Source of the DNA: Candidatus Melainabacteria bacterium
GTDB taxonomy: Bacteria; Cyanobacteriota; Vampirovibrionia; Gastranaerophilales; Gastranaerophilaceae
Length of the DNA: 64,000 nucleotides
NCBI GenBank assembly: GCA_003258795.1
Contig: QHMH01000006.1
Location: forward strand, 1-64,000
Direction: 5' to 3'
The notes beneath the pieces were generated by a model. It did not search any database, was not told the origin of the DNA, and saw only the letters and a program-made list of their open reading frames with translations. Of the stretch, positions 23,445 through 32,667 are shown in pieces (within the stretch, counting starts at the first letter, position 1; each line of letters opens with the position of its first letter). The translations under genes were made by a program, and so were the position numbers.

Positions 23445-23807
23445 ATGAAAAAAATATTATTAGTTGATGATGAACAAGACATTATTGATAGCCTCAAATT
23501 TGTCTTGGAAACTTCGGGCTTTGAATGTTATTCTGCAGATAATGGTGAAGATGGACTTAATTTAGCAAGACAGATTTCTCCTGATTTGATTTTGTTGGAT
23601 GTAATGATGCCAAAAATCAATGGGTTTAAAATTTGTCGTTTGTTGAAATATGATAATAAGTATAAAAACATTCCAATTTTAATGCTCACCGCTCGTTCTC
23701 AAGAAGAAGATAAGTTGATTGGCGAAGAAACTGGCGCAGATGAATACATTACGAAACCTTTTGATATAAATGAATTAGTTGCAAAGATTGAAAAATATTT
23801 AGCGTAA
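23445..23807 (+). CDS. Single-domain response regulator (CheY/PilG-like)
   Basis: A 120-aa stand-alone receiver. It has acidic pocket DDEQD near the N-terminus, phospho-acceptor Asp in LILLDVMMPK (~53), the conserved Thr in MLTARSQ and Lys in YITKPFD. No output domain is attached, so it must act through a partner protein. It lies between its probable kinase and a GspE/PilB-like protein, 12 nt before the latter, which is the natural candidate target. The ribosome-binding site is GAGGAG. Confidence 0.92.
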   Translation: MKKILLVDDEQDIIDSLKFVLETSGFECYSADNGEDGLNLARQISPDLILLDVMMPKINGFKICRLLKYDNKYKNIPILMLTARSQEEDKLIGEETGADEYITKPFDINELVAKIEKYLA

Positions 23808-23819
23808 GGCGGGTAAAGA

Positions 23820-25205
23820 GTGGAACAGGTTGTTACTAACAAAACATTGGAAAAACTTAAGTATGATTTAGTTAGGGAATCCTTAATAGAATTTGATACA
23901 TTAGAAAGAGCTCAAGAAATTGCAGAAGCTCAAAATATAAACATTGGACAGGCTTTAGTTAATTCTGGTGCTATTGAGGAAGAAGTTTTATTAAAGTTCA
24001 TCGAATCAAAATTGCATATTCCTTATGTAAATCTTGAAGATTATACGTTGGATAAAAACTGTCTAAAATACATAAGTTATGCTGATGCTCAACGCTACAA
24101 AATTATTCCTCTGTTTAAAATAGAAGATGTGTTAACTGTCGCAATGGCTGACCCATTTGACTTGTTTGCAATTGATAGAATTGTAGAAGCATCTTCTTGT
24201 TCTATTGAACCTGTAATCTCTTCAGAAGCTTCTATTTTTAAAAAAATAGATGAATATTATAAAGTCGAAAAATCAGTATGTGAAATATACACAGATGATA
24301 GGGCATTCGACTACGACTGGAGAGAAGAACTCCATAAAGAAGATTTAAGCGAAGAACATATTAGAAAAGTTATAAGAGCTATATTGAAACAAGCTATTCT
24401 TGAAAATGTTCACGAAATTTATTTTGAGCATATGGAATTGGGACTTGGTGTAAATTTCAAAAAGAATACTGAAGTTATCGATAGAGGATACATACCTTCT
24501 GTTTTGACAACAGCTTTCACAGTTAATTTGAAAACTTTATCAAATCTTGATCCATCCGTAAGTGAAGTACCTCAACTTGGAAAATTATCCTTCAAAGTTG
24601 ATGAAATTTCACTGATAGCAAGTGTTTCTGCTTTTCCAACCATTTTAGGAGAAAGAATATCTGTCAAAATTTATAAACCTCCTAAACCTTTAGACAAGTT
24701 AATTACAAATCCTTATATGGTAAGCAATATAAAACACGCTCTGGAAACCCCAGGAATTATTCTTGTTTGTGGTTCTTCTTTGAGTGGAAAAACACACGTT
24801 ATATACTCGTTGTTGTCAGAAATTTCTAATTCTACAAAAACGATTATGACTATCGAATCAATTGCAAAATACAATTTGAAACACGTTAACCAATGTGAGT
24901 TGAATGAAAATATAGGTTTTAACCTTGATAAAGCCTTGAGATTTATTGAATTTCAATCACCAGATATAATCTATCTTGAAGGTGTTCAAACAAAAGATGC
25001 TTTTGATTATTTTTCAAGCCTTGTTTTTAAAGATAAAACAGTTATTACTGAGTTTATGGCAAATAACATGGCTGATTTAAGACAAAAGATGGCTTTTACA
25101 GAGTTTGAAATGTTTAAGTCTTTAATTTCTTGTATGATTTTTATTCATTCTCCTAATAGCATCGAAGTCTTTGATAAAAATATTGTACAAAAATACTTGG
25201 CATAG
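23820..25205 (+). CDS. Degenerate GspE/PilB-type secretion ATPase
   Basis: A 461-aa protein (GTG start, GGCGGG upstream) with a MshEN/GspE N-domain (~30-150) and a GspE-like ATPase core. Walker A is kept (CGSSLSGKTH). The Asp box normally read as SDIHIE is HEIYFE, the Walker B region is PDIIYLEGVQ instead of MVGEIRD, the His box is TEFMANN instead of STLHTN, and the four-Cys zinc module is absent. It is therefore probably a non-hydrolysing regulator rather than a pilus or secretion motor; no pilus genes surround it. Cotranscription with a kinase and receiver suggests a signalling output. Confidence 0.8.
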   Translation: MEQVVTNKTLEKLKYDLVRESLIEFDTLERAQEIAEAQNINIGQALVNSGAIEEEVLLKFIESKLHIPYVNLEDYTLDKNCLKYISYADAQRYKIIPLFKIEDVLTVAMADPFDLFAIDRIVEASSCSIEPVISSEASIFKKIDEYYKVEKSVCEIYTDDRAFDYDWREELHKEDLSEEHIRKVIRAILKQAILENVHEIYFEHMELGLGVNFKKNTEVIDRGYIPSVLTTAFTVNLKTLSNLDPSVSEVPQLGKLSFKVDEISLIASVSAFPTILGERISVKIYKPPKPLDKLITNPYMVSNIKHALETPGIILVCGSSLSGKTHVIYSLLSEISNSTKTIMTIESIAKYNLKHVNQCELNENIGFNLDKALRFIEFQSPDIIYLEGVQTKDAFDYFSSLVFKDKTVITEFMANNMADLRQKMAFTEFEMFKSLISCMIFIHSPNSIEVFDKNIVQKYLA

Positions 25206-25219
25206 GGAAGTTAATAGAA

Positions 25220-26368
25220 ATGAGCGAAGATAAAAAAAGAATAAGTATTTTAGGTTCTACTGGTTCAATTGGTACGCAAGCACTCGAAGTTGTAGATAAA
25301 TTAAGAGATAAATTTGAAATTGTAGGACTTTCAGCAGGTAAGAATATTGAACTTATCAGAGAACAAATAAAGAAATTTCATCCGAAATTCGTTTGCGTGG
25401 CAACGGAAGAAGACAGAAATACTCTAAAATCTGAATTTCCTAATCTCGAAATAATGAGTGGAGAAGAAGGTTTAAATAATATTTGCTCTTACAAAGAAAC
25501 AGATCAAATTGTTGTTGCTGTTTCAGGAAAAGTAGGTTTAAAACCAACAATGACGGCCATTAGAAATAAAATCAATATTGCACTTGCTAATAAAGAAACT
25601 TTAGTTATGGCTGGTGATATTGTTATGGACGAGGTTAAGAAAAGCGGAATCTCTCTTGTTCCTATAGATAGTGAGCATTGCGCTATTCACCAATGCATAA
25701 AAAATATAGAGGATGTGTCTAAATTGATTATTACCGCATCTGGCGGACCTTTTTTGAGAAAATCAGTTTGGGCGATGAAGCATGCAACTGTTAAGCAAGC
25801 TCTTGCGCACCCACGTTGGAATATGGGCAAGAAAATTACTGTTGATAGTGCAACCCTTATGAATAAGGGACTTGAAGTTATAGAAGCTCATCATTTATTT
25901 GCTAAGGATTATGATGACATTGAAGTCGTAGTTCACCCTCAAAGTATTGTTCACTCTGCAATAGAATACGTCGATGGTAGTGTTATTGCTCAACTCGGAG
26001 TTCCAAGTATGCATATCCCTATTCAATATGCTATAACTTATCCAGAAAGAGTTGAAGGAATTAAAACACACAGTTTTAGTTTTGTTAAAGCAAAAGAACT
26101 TGATTTTGAAGCTCCTGATTTGAAAAAATTTAAATGTTTAAGACTTGCTTATGAAGCTGGAAGAGTTGGGGGTTCTGCTCCAGTATGTATGAATGCAGTA
26201 AATGAAGAAGCTGTGTGGGCATTTTTAAAGGGAAAAATTAAATTATATAAAATCGGAGATTTAGTAGAAGATGTTTTGTCAAAGCACTCTTGGTGTAAAC
26301 CTTCTGATATTGATGAAATTCTCGCAATTGATAATGAAGTTCGTCAAAAACTAAATTTGAATAAATAG
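25220..26368 (+). CDS. dxr: 1-deoxy-D-xylulose 5-phosphate reductoisomerase
   Basis: A 382-aa IspC/Dxr, second enzyme of the MEP isoprenoid pathway, converting DXP to MEP with NADPH. The N-terminal NADPH loop LGSTGSIGTQAL, ANKETLVMAG, metal/substrate loop PIDSEHCAIHQC and catalytic-domain PRWNMGKKITVDSATLMNKG are all intact and length is normal. The ribosome-binding site is AGGGAAG. It lies 15 nt after the GspE-like gene, so it may be cotranscribed. Confidence 0.97.
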   Translation: MSEDKKRISILGSTGSIGTQALEVVDKLRDKFEIVGLSAGKNIELIREQIKKFHPKFVCVATEEDRNTLKSEFPNLEIMSGEEGLNNICSYKETDQIVVAVSGKVGLKPTMTAIRNKINIALANKETLVMAGDIVMDEVKKSGISLVPIDSEHCAIHQCIKNIEDVSKLIITASGGPFLRKSVWAMKHATVKQALAHPRWNMGKKITVDSATLMNKGLEVIEAHHLFAKDYDDIEVVVHPQSIVHSAIEYVDGSVIAQLGVPSMHIPIQYAITYPERVEGIKTHSFSFVKAKELDFEAPDLKKFKCLRLAYEAGRVGGSAPVCMNAVNEEAVWAFLKGKIKLYKIGDLVEDVLSKHSWCKPSDIDEILAIDNEVRQKLNLNK

Positions 26369-26379
26369 TGGAGATTGTG

Positions 26380-27354
26380 ATGAAAATTTTGGAAGTAAAA
26401 GATGGAAAATTAAAGTTTAGTGAAGTAGAAAAACCAATTTTAGATACCAATGGTGCGATTTTGAAAATTCATGGATGTGGACTATGTGGTTCTGATATTG
26501 TCAAATACAAACATTCAGAAGGAAAAAAAGTAGTTTTAGGTCATGAAATTGTTGGTGAAATTGTTGAAATAAATTCAGATACAGACTTTAAAGTTGGAGA
26601 TGTGATAATAAGCTCTCATCATATTCCATGTTTTTCTTGTGATTATTGCAGAAATGGACATTATTCTATGTGTGAACATTTTAAGAAAACAAATGTTTCA
26701 CCTTGTGGTTTTTCTGAATATGTGTTTTTAACAGAAGAACATTTAAAAAATGTTGCTTATAAAGTTCCAAATAATTTAACAGAAATAGAAGCATCTTTTT
26801 ATGAACCTTTAGGATGTTGTGTTAGGGCTGTAAAAAGAGCGTTTGACAATTACGAAAATAAAAAGGTTTTGGTTATTGGTCTTGGTTCAATAGGTTTACT
26901 TATGGGGCAAGCTCTTAATGCCTATGGGGCAAAAGCTTATGGATGCGATATTTTAGAAGATAGAATTGCGCTTGCAGATGAACATGGCATCATCTCTTGC
27001 AATTCAAGTGAAATACAAGAAAAAACTTATGATGCAATTTTTATGACCTCAGGTGCTGATGTTACAATAGAACTTGCGCTAAAAGCTGTTAAAAATGGAG
27101 GTAAAATCGTTGTTTTTGCAAGTACTCCAAGAAATTTTGGATACGCTAATAATGAAATTTATTATAGAGAATTAACTGTAATGGGAAGTTACTCTCCTTC
27201 TCCAAAGGACTTAAAAGATTCACTTGATTTGTTGACCCAAGAGAAAGTAAGAGTCGATAATCTATCAACTGTATACAATTTTGATGATGCAATCAAAGCA
27301 TTTGAAGATACTATAAATAATAAAATTTTAAAGGCTTATGTAAAAATGCAGTAG
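26380..27354 (+). CDS. Zinc-dependent medium-chain dehydrogenase
   Basis: A 324-aa MDR-family alcohol/polyol dehydrogenase. Catalytic zinc ligands lie in GCGLCGSDI and LGHEIVGE, the structural zinc loop is CFSCDYCRNGHYSMC, and the Rossmann motif is VIGLGSIGLLMG. It resembles sorbitol/threonine/galactitol dehydrogenases; the substrate cannot be read from sequence. I use the ATG at 26380 with GGAG 8 nt upstream; a GTG at 26368 overlaps the dxr stop. It ends at a strong terminator. Confidence 0.88.
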   Translation: MKILEVKDGKLKFSEVEKPILDTNGAILKIHGCGLCGSDIVKYKHSEGKKVVLGHEIVGEIVEINSDTDFKVGDVIISSHHIPCFSCDYCRNGHYSMCEHFKKTNVSPCGFSEYVFLTEEHLKNVAYKVPNNLTEIEASFYEPLGCCVRAVKRAFDNYENKKVLVIGLGSIGLLMGQALNAYGAKAYGCDILEDRIALADEHGIISCNSSEIQEKTYDAIFMTSGADVTIELALKAVKNGGKIVVFASTPRNFGYANNEIYYRELTVMGSYSPSPKDLKDSLDLLTQEKVRVDNLSTVYNFDDAIKAFEDTINNKILKAYVKMQ

Positions 27355-27373
27355 AAAAATTTTTGATTAGATG

Positions 27374-27412
27374 AAAAGCGAGGGCGACACAAAATGTGTC
27401 GCCCTCGCTTTT
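27374..27412. terminator. Bidirectional terminator
   Basis: The stem AAAAGCGAGGGCGACACA/TGTGTCGCCCTCGCTTTT has runs of A and T at its base, suitable for both convergent genes. Confidence 0.9.
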
Positions 27413-27431
27413 ATTGCTTAATCATTTTTGA

Positions 27432-29606
27432 TTATTTACAACAAGTGCATTGGCTTTCGCATTGGCAAGAAAGATTTAAAGCTTTTTTAGCTTCTTCCAT
27501 TCTTACTTTAATACGTCCATCAACCGCAATACCTTCACCTGTTTTTTCAGAGATTAACAATGGGTTAATATCTAATTCATCGATGAATTTGTAGTCAGAA
27601 ACCAATTGAGATAATCTCAACAATGTTTCTTGAATTTGATTCATATCAGCAGGTTTAGTACCTCTTGCACCTTCAAGAAGTTTGTATGCTTTAACTGATT
27701 TAATCATTTCAGAAGCATCAACATCTGTCAAAGGAGCAATTCTGAAAGTAACGTCTTTCATAACTTCAATGAATACGCCACCTAAACCGAACATCATCAT
27801 AGGACCATATTGAGGGTCAGTTGCAATACCGCAAACCATTTCTCTGTTGCCTTTAACCATTTCTTGAATAATAACACCTTCAAGACCTTCGATAAGACCT
27901 TTTTCAGTTAATTTTTCAATTAAGTCTTTGTATTCAGCTCTTAATTGTTCTTCAGATTGAATGTTAACTCTTACACCGCCAACATCAGTTTTGTGTGAAG
28001 TTGTTTTAGATGTCATTTTCATTACAACTGGATATCCGATAGAATTACCCAAATTTACAACTTCTTCTTCATTTGTTGCTAAACCATATTTGCAAGCTCT
28101 GATGCCGTAAGCTTGAAGTACATCAATACTTTCAAGAGTTGTTAATTGAGCTCTGTCTTCTTTCAAAGCGTTAGTAATAATTTTTTCAACTTTAGCTCTA
28201 TCAACATCGTAGCAAGGAATTTTTCCTTCAGGTCTTTCAATCCATTTTCTTTGTTGGTCTAATCTCATAAAGCCTTCAGCAGCTTCTTCAGCATACATAA
28301 AGAATGGCATATTAACGTCCATATCAGAAAGTTTTGAGAAGAATTCATTCTTTGTCATGAATACACCGATTACTGGTTTTTCAGGATAAGCTTTTTTGAT
28401 TTCCATAACAGCTTGAGCAACATCAATATCCTTCAATCCCAAGAATGGAAGGTAAATAACCATAATCATATCAACATTTTCATCAGCGATAACTGTTTTC
28501 AATGTTTCTTTGTAGTGTTCGATAGGTGCAGAAGCAATCATATCGATAGGGTTTTTAACTGATGCAGCTGCAGGAAGGAAGCTTCTCAATTTTTCTTTAG
28601 TTTCGTCAGTGATTTTAGCCATTTGCATACCATATTCACAAACAGCATCTGTTGCCATAATACCAGGGCCGCCAGAGTTTGTTATGATTGCAACTCTATT
28701 TCCTTTTGGAATAGGACAGTTTGCAAATACTTTAGCTGTTGAGAATAAGTTTTTCAAAGAATATTCTCTAATAACACCAGATTGAGCAAGTAAAGCATTT
28801 GCAGCTTTGTCAGCACCAGCAAGAGAACCAGTGTGAGAAGATGCAGCAGATGCACCAGCAGCTGAACGTCCAGCCTTCAATGCTAAAATAGGTTTTTTCT
28901 TTGAAATTCTTGTTGCTAATTTTCTAAAGTTTGCTGGGTTTTGAATAGATTCCATGTACAATAACATTTGTTCAACGTCATCGTCGTTTTCCCAGTATTC
29001 TAAAGCTGTTTCAGCGTTAACGTCAGCTTGGTTACCGATAGAAATAAATTGTGCAAAACCTAAATTTAAGTCTTTCAATATGTTCAAAATACCGCCGCCT
29101 AAAGCACCAGATTGAGAAACGAAACCGATGTGTCCTCTTTCAGGTAAGCTTTCAGCAAAACATCCATCCATAGTGATGTCAGGGTGAGTGTTTACAACAC
29201 CTAAACAGTTAGGTCCTACACATCTCATACCATATTGTTTTAATTTTTCTACGAGTTGAGCTTCAAGTTCAGCACCTTCTTTTCCTGATTCTTTGAAGCC
29301 AGCTGTGATAATACACAAGCCCTTGATTCCTTTTTCATTACATTGATCAATTGTAGATAAAACGAATTTTGAGTTAACTACAATGATAGCCAAATCAATT
29401 GATTCAGGAACTTCTAAAACTGTTGTATATGCTTGCAATCCTTCAATTATACCACCTTTTGGATTGATTGGATAAATTTTTCCTGTAAATTTGTATTCTT
29501 GCAATCTTTTCATAATATCAGAACCGATTGTGTGTTCTTTTGTTGATGCTCCAACAACCGCAATGGATTTTGGACGCATAATCTTGTCTAATTGTTCTTT
29601 AAGCAT
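27432..29606 (-). CDS. ADP-forming acyl-CoA (acetyl-CoA) synthetase
   Basis: A 724-aa fused alpha-beta NDP-forming acyl-CoA synthetase. It has a CoA-binding Rossmann domain (from RPKSIAVVGAS), two succinyl-CoA-ligase-like domains with the phospho-His region SSHTGSLAG (~253), and a C-terminal ATP-grasp domain (~490-715). It converts acetyl-CoA + ADP + Pi to acetate + ATP, the energy-saving last step of fermentation in organisms without Pta-AckA. The extreme C-terminus is an odd cysteine tail, LSCQCESQCTCCK. AAAGGA precedes the ATG. It is monocistronic. Confidence 0.93.
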   Translation of the reverse strand: MLKEQLDKIMRPKSIAVVGASTKEHTIGSDIMKRLQEYKFTGKIYPINPKGGIIEGLQAYTTVLEVPESIDLAIIVVNSKFVLSTIDQCNEKGIKGLCIITAGFKESGKEGAELEAQLVEKLKQYGMRCVGPNCLGVVNTHPDITMDGCFAESLPERGHIGFVSQSGALGGGILNILKDLNLGFAQFISIGNQADVNAETALEYWENDDDVEQMLLYMESIQNPANFRKLATRISKKKPILALKAGRSAAGASAASSHTGSLAGADKAANALLAQSGVIREYSLKNLFSTAKVFANCPIPKGNRVAIITNSGGPGIMATDAVCEYGMQMAKITDETKEKLRSFLPAAASVKNPIDMIASAPIEHYKETLKTVIADENVDMIMVIYLPFLGLKDIDVAQAVMEIKKAYPEKPVIGVFMTKNEFFSKLSDMDVNMPFFMYAEEAAEGFMRLDQQRKWIERPEGKIPCYDVDRAKVEKIITNALKEDRAQLTTLESIDVLQAYGIRACKYGLATNEEEVVNLGNSIGYPVVMKMTSKTTSHKTDVGGVRVNIQSEEQLRAEYKDLIEKLTEKGLIEGLEGVIIQEMVKGNREMVCGIATDPQYGPMMMFGLGGVFIEVMKDVTFRIAPLTDVDASEMIKSVKAYKLLEGARGTKPADMNQIQETLLRLSQLVSDYKFIDELDINPLLISEKTGEGIAVDGRIKVRMEEAKKALNLSCQCESQCTCCK

Positions 29607-29692
29607 TTCTAATCCTTTCTTTTTACTACTCTACTATTTTATTTTTTATGAAGAAATTTTTTTTTGTGTTAGTATGTACCTGTAAAGGTTTT

Positions 29693-29765
29693 GCCGATAT
29701 AGCTCAGCTGATAGAGTAATCGATTCGTAATCGATAGGTCGCGGGTTTGAGCCCCGCTATCGGCT
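29693..29765 (+). tRNA. tRNA-Thr (anticodon CGT)
   Basis: A 73-nt cloverleaf: acceptor GCCGATA/TATCGGC, D-stem GCTC/GAGT, anticodon stem ATCGA/TCGAT with loop TTCGTAA, and T-arm GCGGG/CCCGC. Anticodon CGT reads ACG. CCA is not encoded. Its last base overlaps the stop codon of the radical SAM gene on the other strand. Confidence 0.93.
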
Positions 29766-30391
29766 TAATAACCTTTATCAAGCCATTCTCTATTTTTGAA
29801 TTTTGCTCCAAGTTTATGAGCGATTTGTTCACACTCCTTTATATTAACTTCGTAATCTTTGTATCCAGATACGACACTTGCTACGGTTTCAAATCCTGCT
29901 TCAACTGATTTTTTTATAAAATCTTCCACTTCCTTGAGTGGAGTTTGTGTCTTAATTTCGGTTTGTGTTAATTCTTTGTACAAACCTTCTGATTGTGCAT
30001 TAAGGCTAACTGAGATTTCATCTACTAAATTTTTTAGTTCAGGCAAAATATTTCTTTTATAAACAAAATTTGCATGCCCGTTGGTATTTAGTCGAACTTT
30101 TACATTTGGATAATTTTCTTTTATAAATTTTGCAGTTTCTTTCAACACTTCAAGTCGAAGTGTTGGTTCACCATATCCGCAAAATATTATTTCAGATTCT
30201 CCATTATAGATATTTTTAAGTTGGGAAATAACATCTTTAGATTTGACGTTGTCGTTAGTCAACCAAAGTTTTTTCCCACAGACATTATCTTTCAAATTTC
30301 TAATGCAAAAAAGACATTTGTTAGTACAAGCGTTAGTTAAATTTATATATATTTTTCCGTCAAGCAAGTAAACTAAATTCTGATCTTCCAT
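29765..30391 (-). CDS. Radical SAM protein, TatD-linked type
   Basis: A 208-aa radical SAM protein with the [4Fe-4S]/SAM motif CTNKCLFC (~22-29) after NLTNA, the GYGEPT glycine motif and a C-terminal half of the barrel. Small size and the reading YINLTNACTNKCLFCIRN match the TatD-associated radical SAM family, whose substrate is not known. No tatD is adjacent here. It appears to be a single-gene unit with AGGG ahead of the ATG. Confidence 0.85.
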   Translation of the reverse strand: MEDQNLVYLLDGKIYINLTNACTNKCLFCIRNLKDNVCGKKLWLTNDNVKSKDVISQLKNIYNGESEIIFCGYGEPTLRLEVLKETAKFIKENYPNVKVRLNTNGHANFVYKRNILPELKNLVDEISVSLNAQSEGLYKELTQTEIKTQTPLKEVEDFIKKSVEAGFETVASVVSGYKDYEVNIKECEQIAHKLGAKFKNREWLDKGY

Positions 30392-30459
30392 ATTAAAGCC
30401 CTGTCTTAATTACATTATCACACAACAAAAATAGCAATCAAGGACTTATTTTAGAAAAA

Positions 30460-30732
30460 TTAGTAATTTCTATCAAATTCACTTCCGCCATTGTAACTGT
30501 CGGCATCGCCTCTGTTTAGGTAGTCCATACTTTCATTAGATCCGTAATTGTTGTATATATATGAATCCAATTCACTTTCAAATACGTATTGAGAAGGATC
30601 CTCTCTGTATATTTGATATTGAGGATTTGACGACCAAGAATGATGTTCCAAGTTTAGATAATTTTCTTCTGCCGTGCTTGAAAAAGCAGGACTTGAAAGT
30701 AAAACTATAAAAAATAAAATTAGTTTTTTCAT
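30460..30732 (-). CDS. Small secreted hypothetical protein
   Basis: A 90-aa protein with a clear Sec signal peptide (MKKLILFFIVLLSSPAFS, cleavage near residue 19) and a mature part rich in Tyr, Asn, Ser and Asp without cysteines. It lies 7 nt after ricT in the same direction, with AAGGTG before the ATG, so it ends the ribH operon. I do not recognise the family. Confidence 0.7.
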   Translation of the reverse strand: MKKLILFFIVLLSSPAFSSTAEENYLNLEHHSWSSNPQYQIYREDPSQYVFESELDSYIYNNYGSNESMDYLNRGDADSYNGGSEFDRNY

Positions 30733-30739
30733 TTACACC

Positions 30740-31657
30740 TTACAAATTACCAGTTGAACTATTTTTATCATCTTCCAATTGTTTGTAGTCGAAGTCTTCT
30801 GTTTCTTCTTCAAGATAGCTTTTCTTTTCGGTTGAGATATCGATATTAACATCTGCATCAACGATATCTATACTATTTTTATCATAATCTTTTATTTTTC
30901 CATCTTCAAGTTTTACACTAACTTGAGCATTCAAAAACTTCAAAGAAAAGACTTTTCCAATTCCGTCTGGAGTCATTACCGAGGAACCGATAGGAGGCAT
31001 ACCCTTTGCAGCTTCAATATAATTAGAATACTCATAATGAAGGCAGCATAACAATCTTCCACACTGTCCTGAAATTTTTGCAGGAGTTACTGGACATCCT
31101 TGATCTTTTGCCAACTTTATATTTGTTGGTTCAAATTTTTTAAGAAAAGAAGCACAACAGTATTGTTTTCCACAAACGCCAATTCCTTCAAGAATTGCTG
31201 TTTCATCTCTAACTCCAATGTGTCTTAAATCAATTCTCATTCTGCGGAAGGTTTGAGTTAAACTTTTGAGAAGTTCTCTAAAGTCAACTCTTTCAGGTGC
31301 AGTGTAATAAAAAATTATTTTTTTTCTGTCAAAAGTGATTTTGCATCTTGTCAAGTTCATATTTAACTTATGTTTTTGAATAAGTGCGGCACATTTAAGT
31401 TTTGATTCTATTTCCTCGTTTTTGATATTTGCAAGAGTTTCCATATCATCTTTTGTTAAAACTCTTATCAATTTAATTTTAGCTGGATTTATTTTTTCCC
31501 AGAGCTTTGAAATTTGAGAGTTCACAACAAAAACGGTAAATACTTCTTCACCCTTATCTGTATTTACTAAAACATATTGACCATGCTCCAACTCTGTGTT
31601 TTCTGGAACATCCAAAGGCGCAAACATATTTTTTATTAGACGAATTGCATATTTCAT
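30740..31657 (-). CDS. ricT: PSP1-domain protein (RicT/YaaT-like)
   Basis: A 305-aa PSP1 protein. The conserved block GVCGKQYCCASFLKKFEP and CGRLLCCLHYEYSNY contains the cysteine cluster that in Bacillus RicT helps hold Fe-S clusters in the Ric complex controlling RNase Y. The N-terminal half (~60-140) carries the PSP1 C-terminal domain region, and a KOW-like stretch follows the cysteines. The acidic tail is variable. Its ATG overlaps the gpsA stop (TAATG). Confidence 0.88.
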   Translation of the reverse strand: MKYAIRLIKNMFAPLDVPENTELEHGQYVLVNTDKGEEVFTVFVVNSQISKLWEKINPAKIKLIRVLTKDDMETLANIKNEEIESKLKCAALIQKHKLNMNLTRCKITFDRKKIIFYYTAPERVDFRELLKSLTQTFRRMRIDLRHIGVRDETAILEGIGVCGKQYCCASFLKKFEPTNIKLAKDQGCPVTPAKISGQCGRLLCCLHYEYSNYIEAAKGMPPIGSSVMTPDGIGKVFSLKFLNAQVSVKLEDGKIKDYDKNSIDIVDADVNIDISTEKKSYLEEETEDFDYKQLEDDKNSSTGNL

Positions 31658-32658
31658 TATGTATAACTTTCTTCTTCTTTTAGTTTTCTATTCATAAGTT
31701 TGTCGAGTAGTTCTTTTGGCGTAATATCAGTATAAACTGCTTCATAAATAGCCTCTGAAACCGGCACTTCAATATTCAATTTTTTAGCAAGTTCACAAAC
31801 GGCTTTAGAAGTCTTAACTCCTTCGGCAACGGAACCTAATTCGGAGAGAATATCGTTAATTTTCTTGCCTTGTCCTAACATAGAACCAACAGTGTAATTT
31901 CTTGACATTGGACTTGAACAAGTTGCAATCAAATCACCCATTCCAGATAATCCATAAAGTGTTGAAGGGTTAGCTCCTAATTTTACGCTGATTCTAACAA
32001 TTTCAGCCATTCCTCTTGTAAGCAAAGCTCCAGTTGCGTTGTCGCCAAGTCCCATAGAGCGGGCAAAGCCAGAAGCTATTGCAATAACGTTTTTCAAGCT
32101 TCCTCCAAGCTCTACGCCAATAACATCTTTATTTGTGTAAAGTCTGAATTTTGATACAACAGAACAAGCTTTTTGTACAAATTCTGCTGTTTTTAAATTT
32201 TCACAAGCAATACAAGCTGCTGTTGGTTTTCCTTGTAAAACTTCTTTTGCAAGAGTTGGTCCAGACAATATCGCAATTTCTTGTTCAGGAAGCACATCTT
32301 TTATAACCTCAGACATTGTCATAAGAGAAGGTAGTTCAATTCCCTTTGAAGCATTAACCAAAATTTGTGATGACTTTATCCCCGCAATTTTTAACTGTTC
32401 GCATACAGGTCTTATTCCAGATGTTGCAACTACAAGCAATATTATTTCTGCATCGCAAATAGCAGATTTTAAATCAGAAGTAATTTCAACCTTATCATCC
32501 AATTGGACTTCCAATGGTTTTGTGCAATGCTTTTTTACTTTGAGTTCTTCTGAAAGGTCGCAACCTCTGCCCCAAACAGTTACTTTTTCAAAGTTATTTG
32601 TAAGTAATCGTGCTAAAGTTAGCCCCCAACATCCTGCACCGAGTACTGTTAATTTCAT
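31657..32658 (-). CDS. gpsA: Glycerol-3-phosphate dehydrogenase [NAD(P)+]
   Basis: A 333-aa GpsA that reduces dihydroxyacetone phosphate to sn-glycerol 3-phosphate for phospholipids. N-terminal LGAGCWGLTLARLL, ILSGPTLAKEV, the catalytic Lys region GGSLKNVIAIASGF and GLSGMGDLIATC are intact. It sits between murQ and ricT in a tight operon. G3P may also feed the CDP-glycerol-type surface polymer suggested at the right end of the window. Confidence 0.96.
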   Translation of the reverse strand: MKLTVLGAGCWGLTLARLLTNNFEKVTVWGRGCDLSEELKVKKHCTKPLEVQLDDKVEITSDLKSAICDAEIILLVVATSGIRPVCEQLKIAGIKSSQILVNASKGIELPSLMTMSEVIKDVLPEQEIAILSGPTLAKEVLQGKPTAACIACENLKTAEFVQKACSVVSKFRLYTNKDVIGVELGGSLKNVIAIASGFARSMGLGDNATGALLTRGMAEIVRISVKLGANPSTLYGLSGMGDLIATCSSPMSRNYTVGSMLGQGKKINDILSELGSVAEGVKTSKAVCELAKKLNIEVPVSEAIYEAVYTDITPKELLDKLMNRKLKEEESYT

Positions 32659-32667
32659 CTGTATCTC

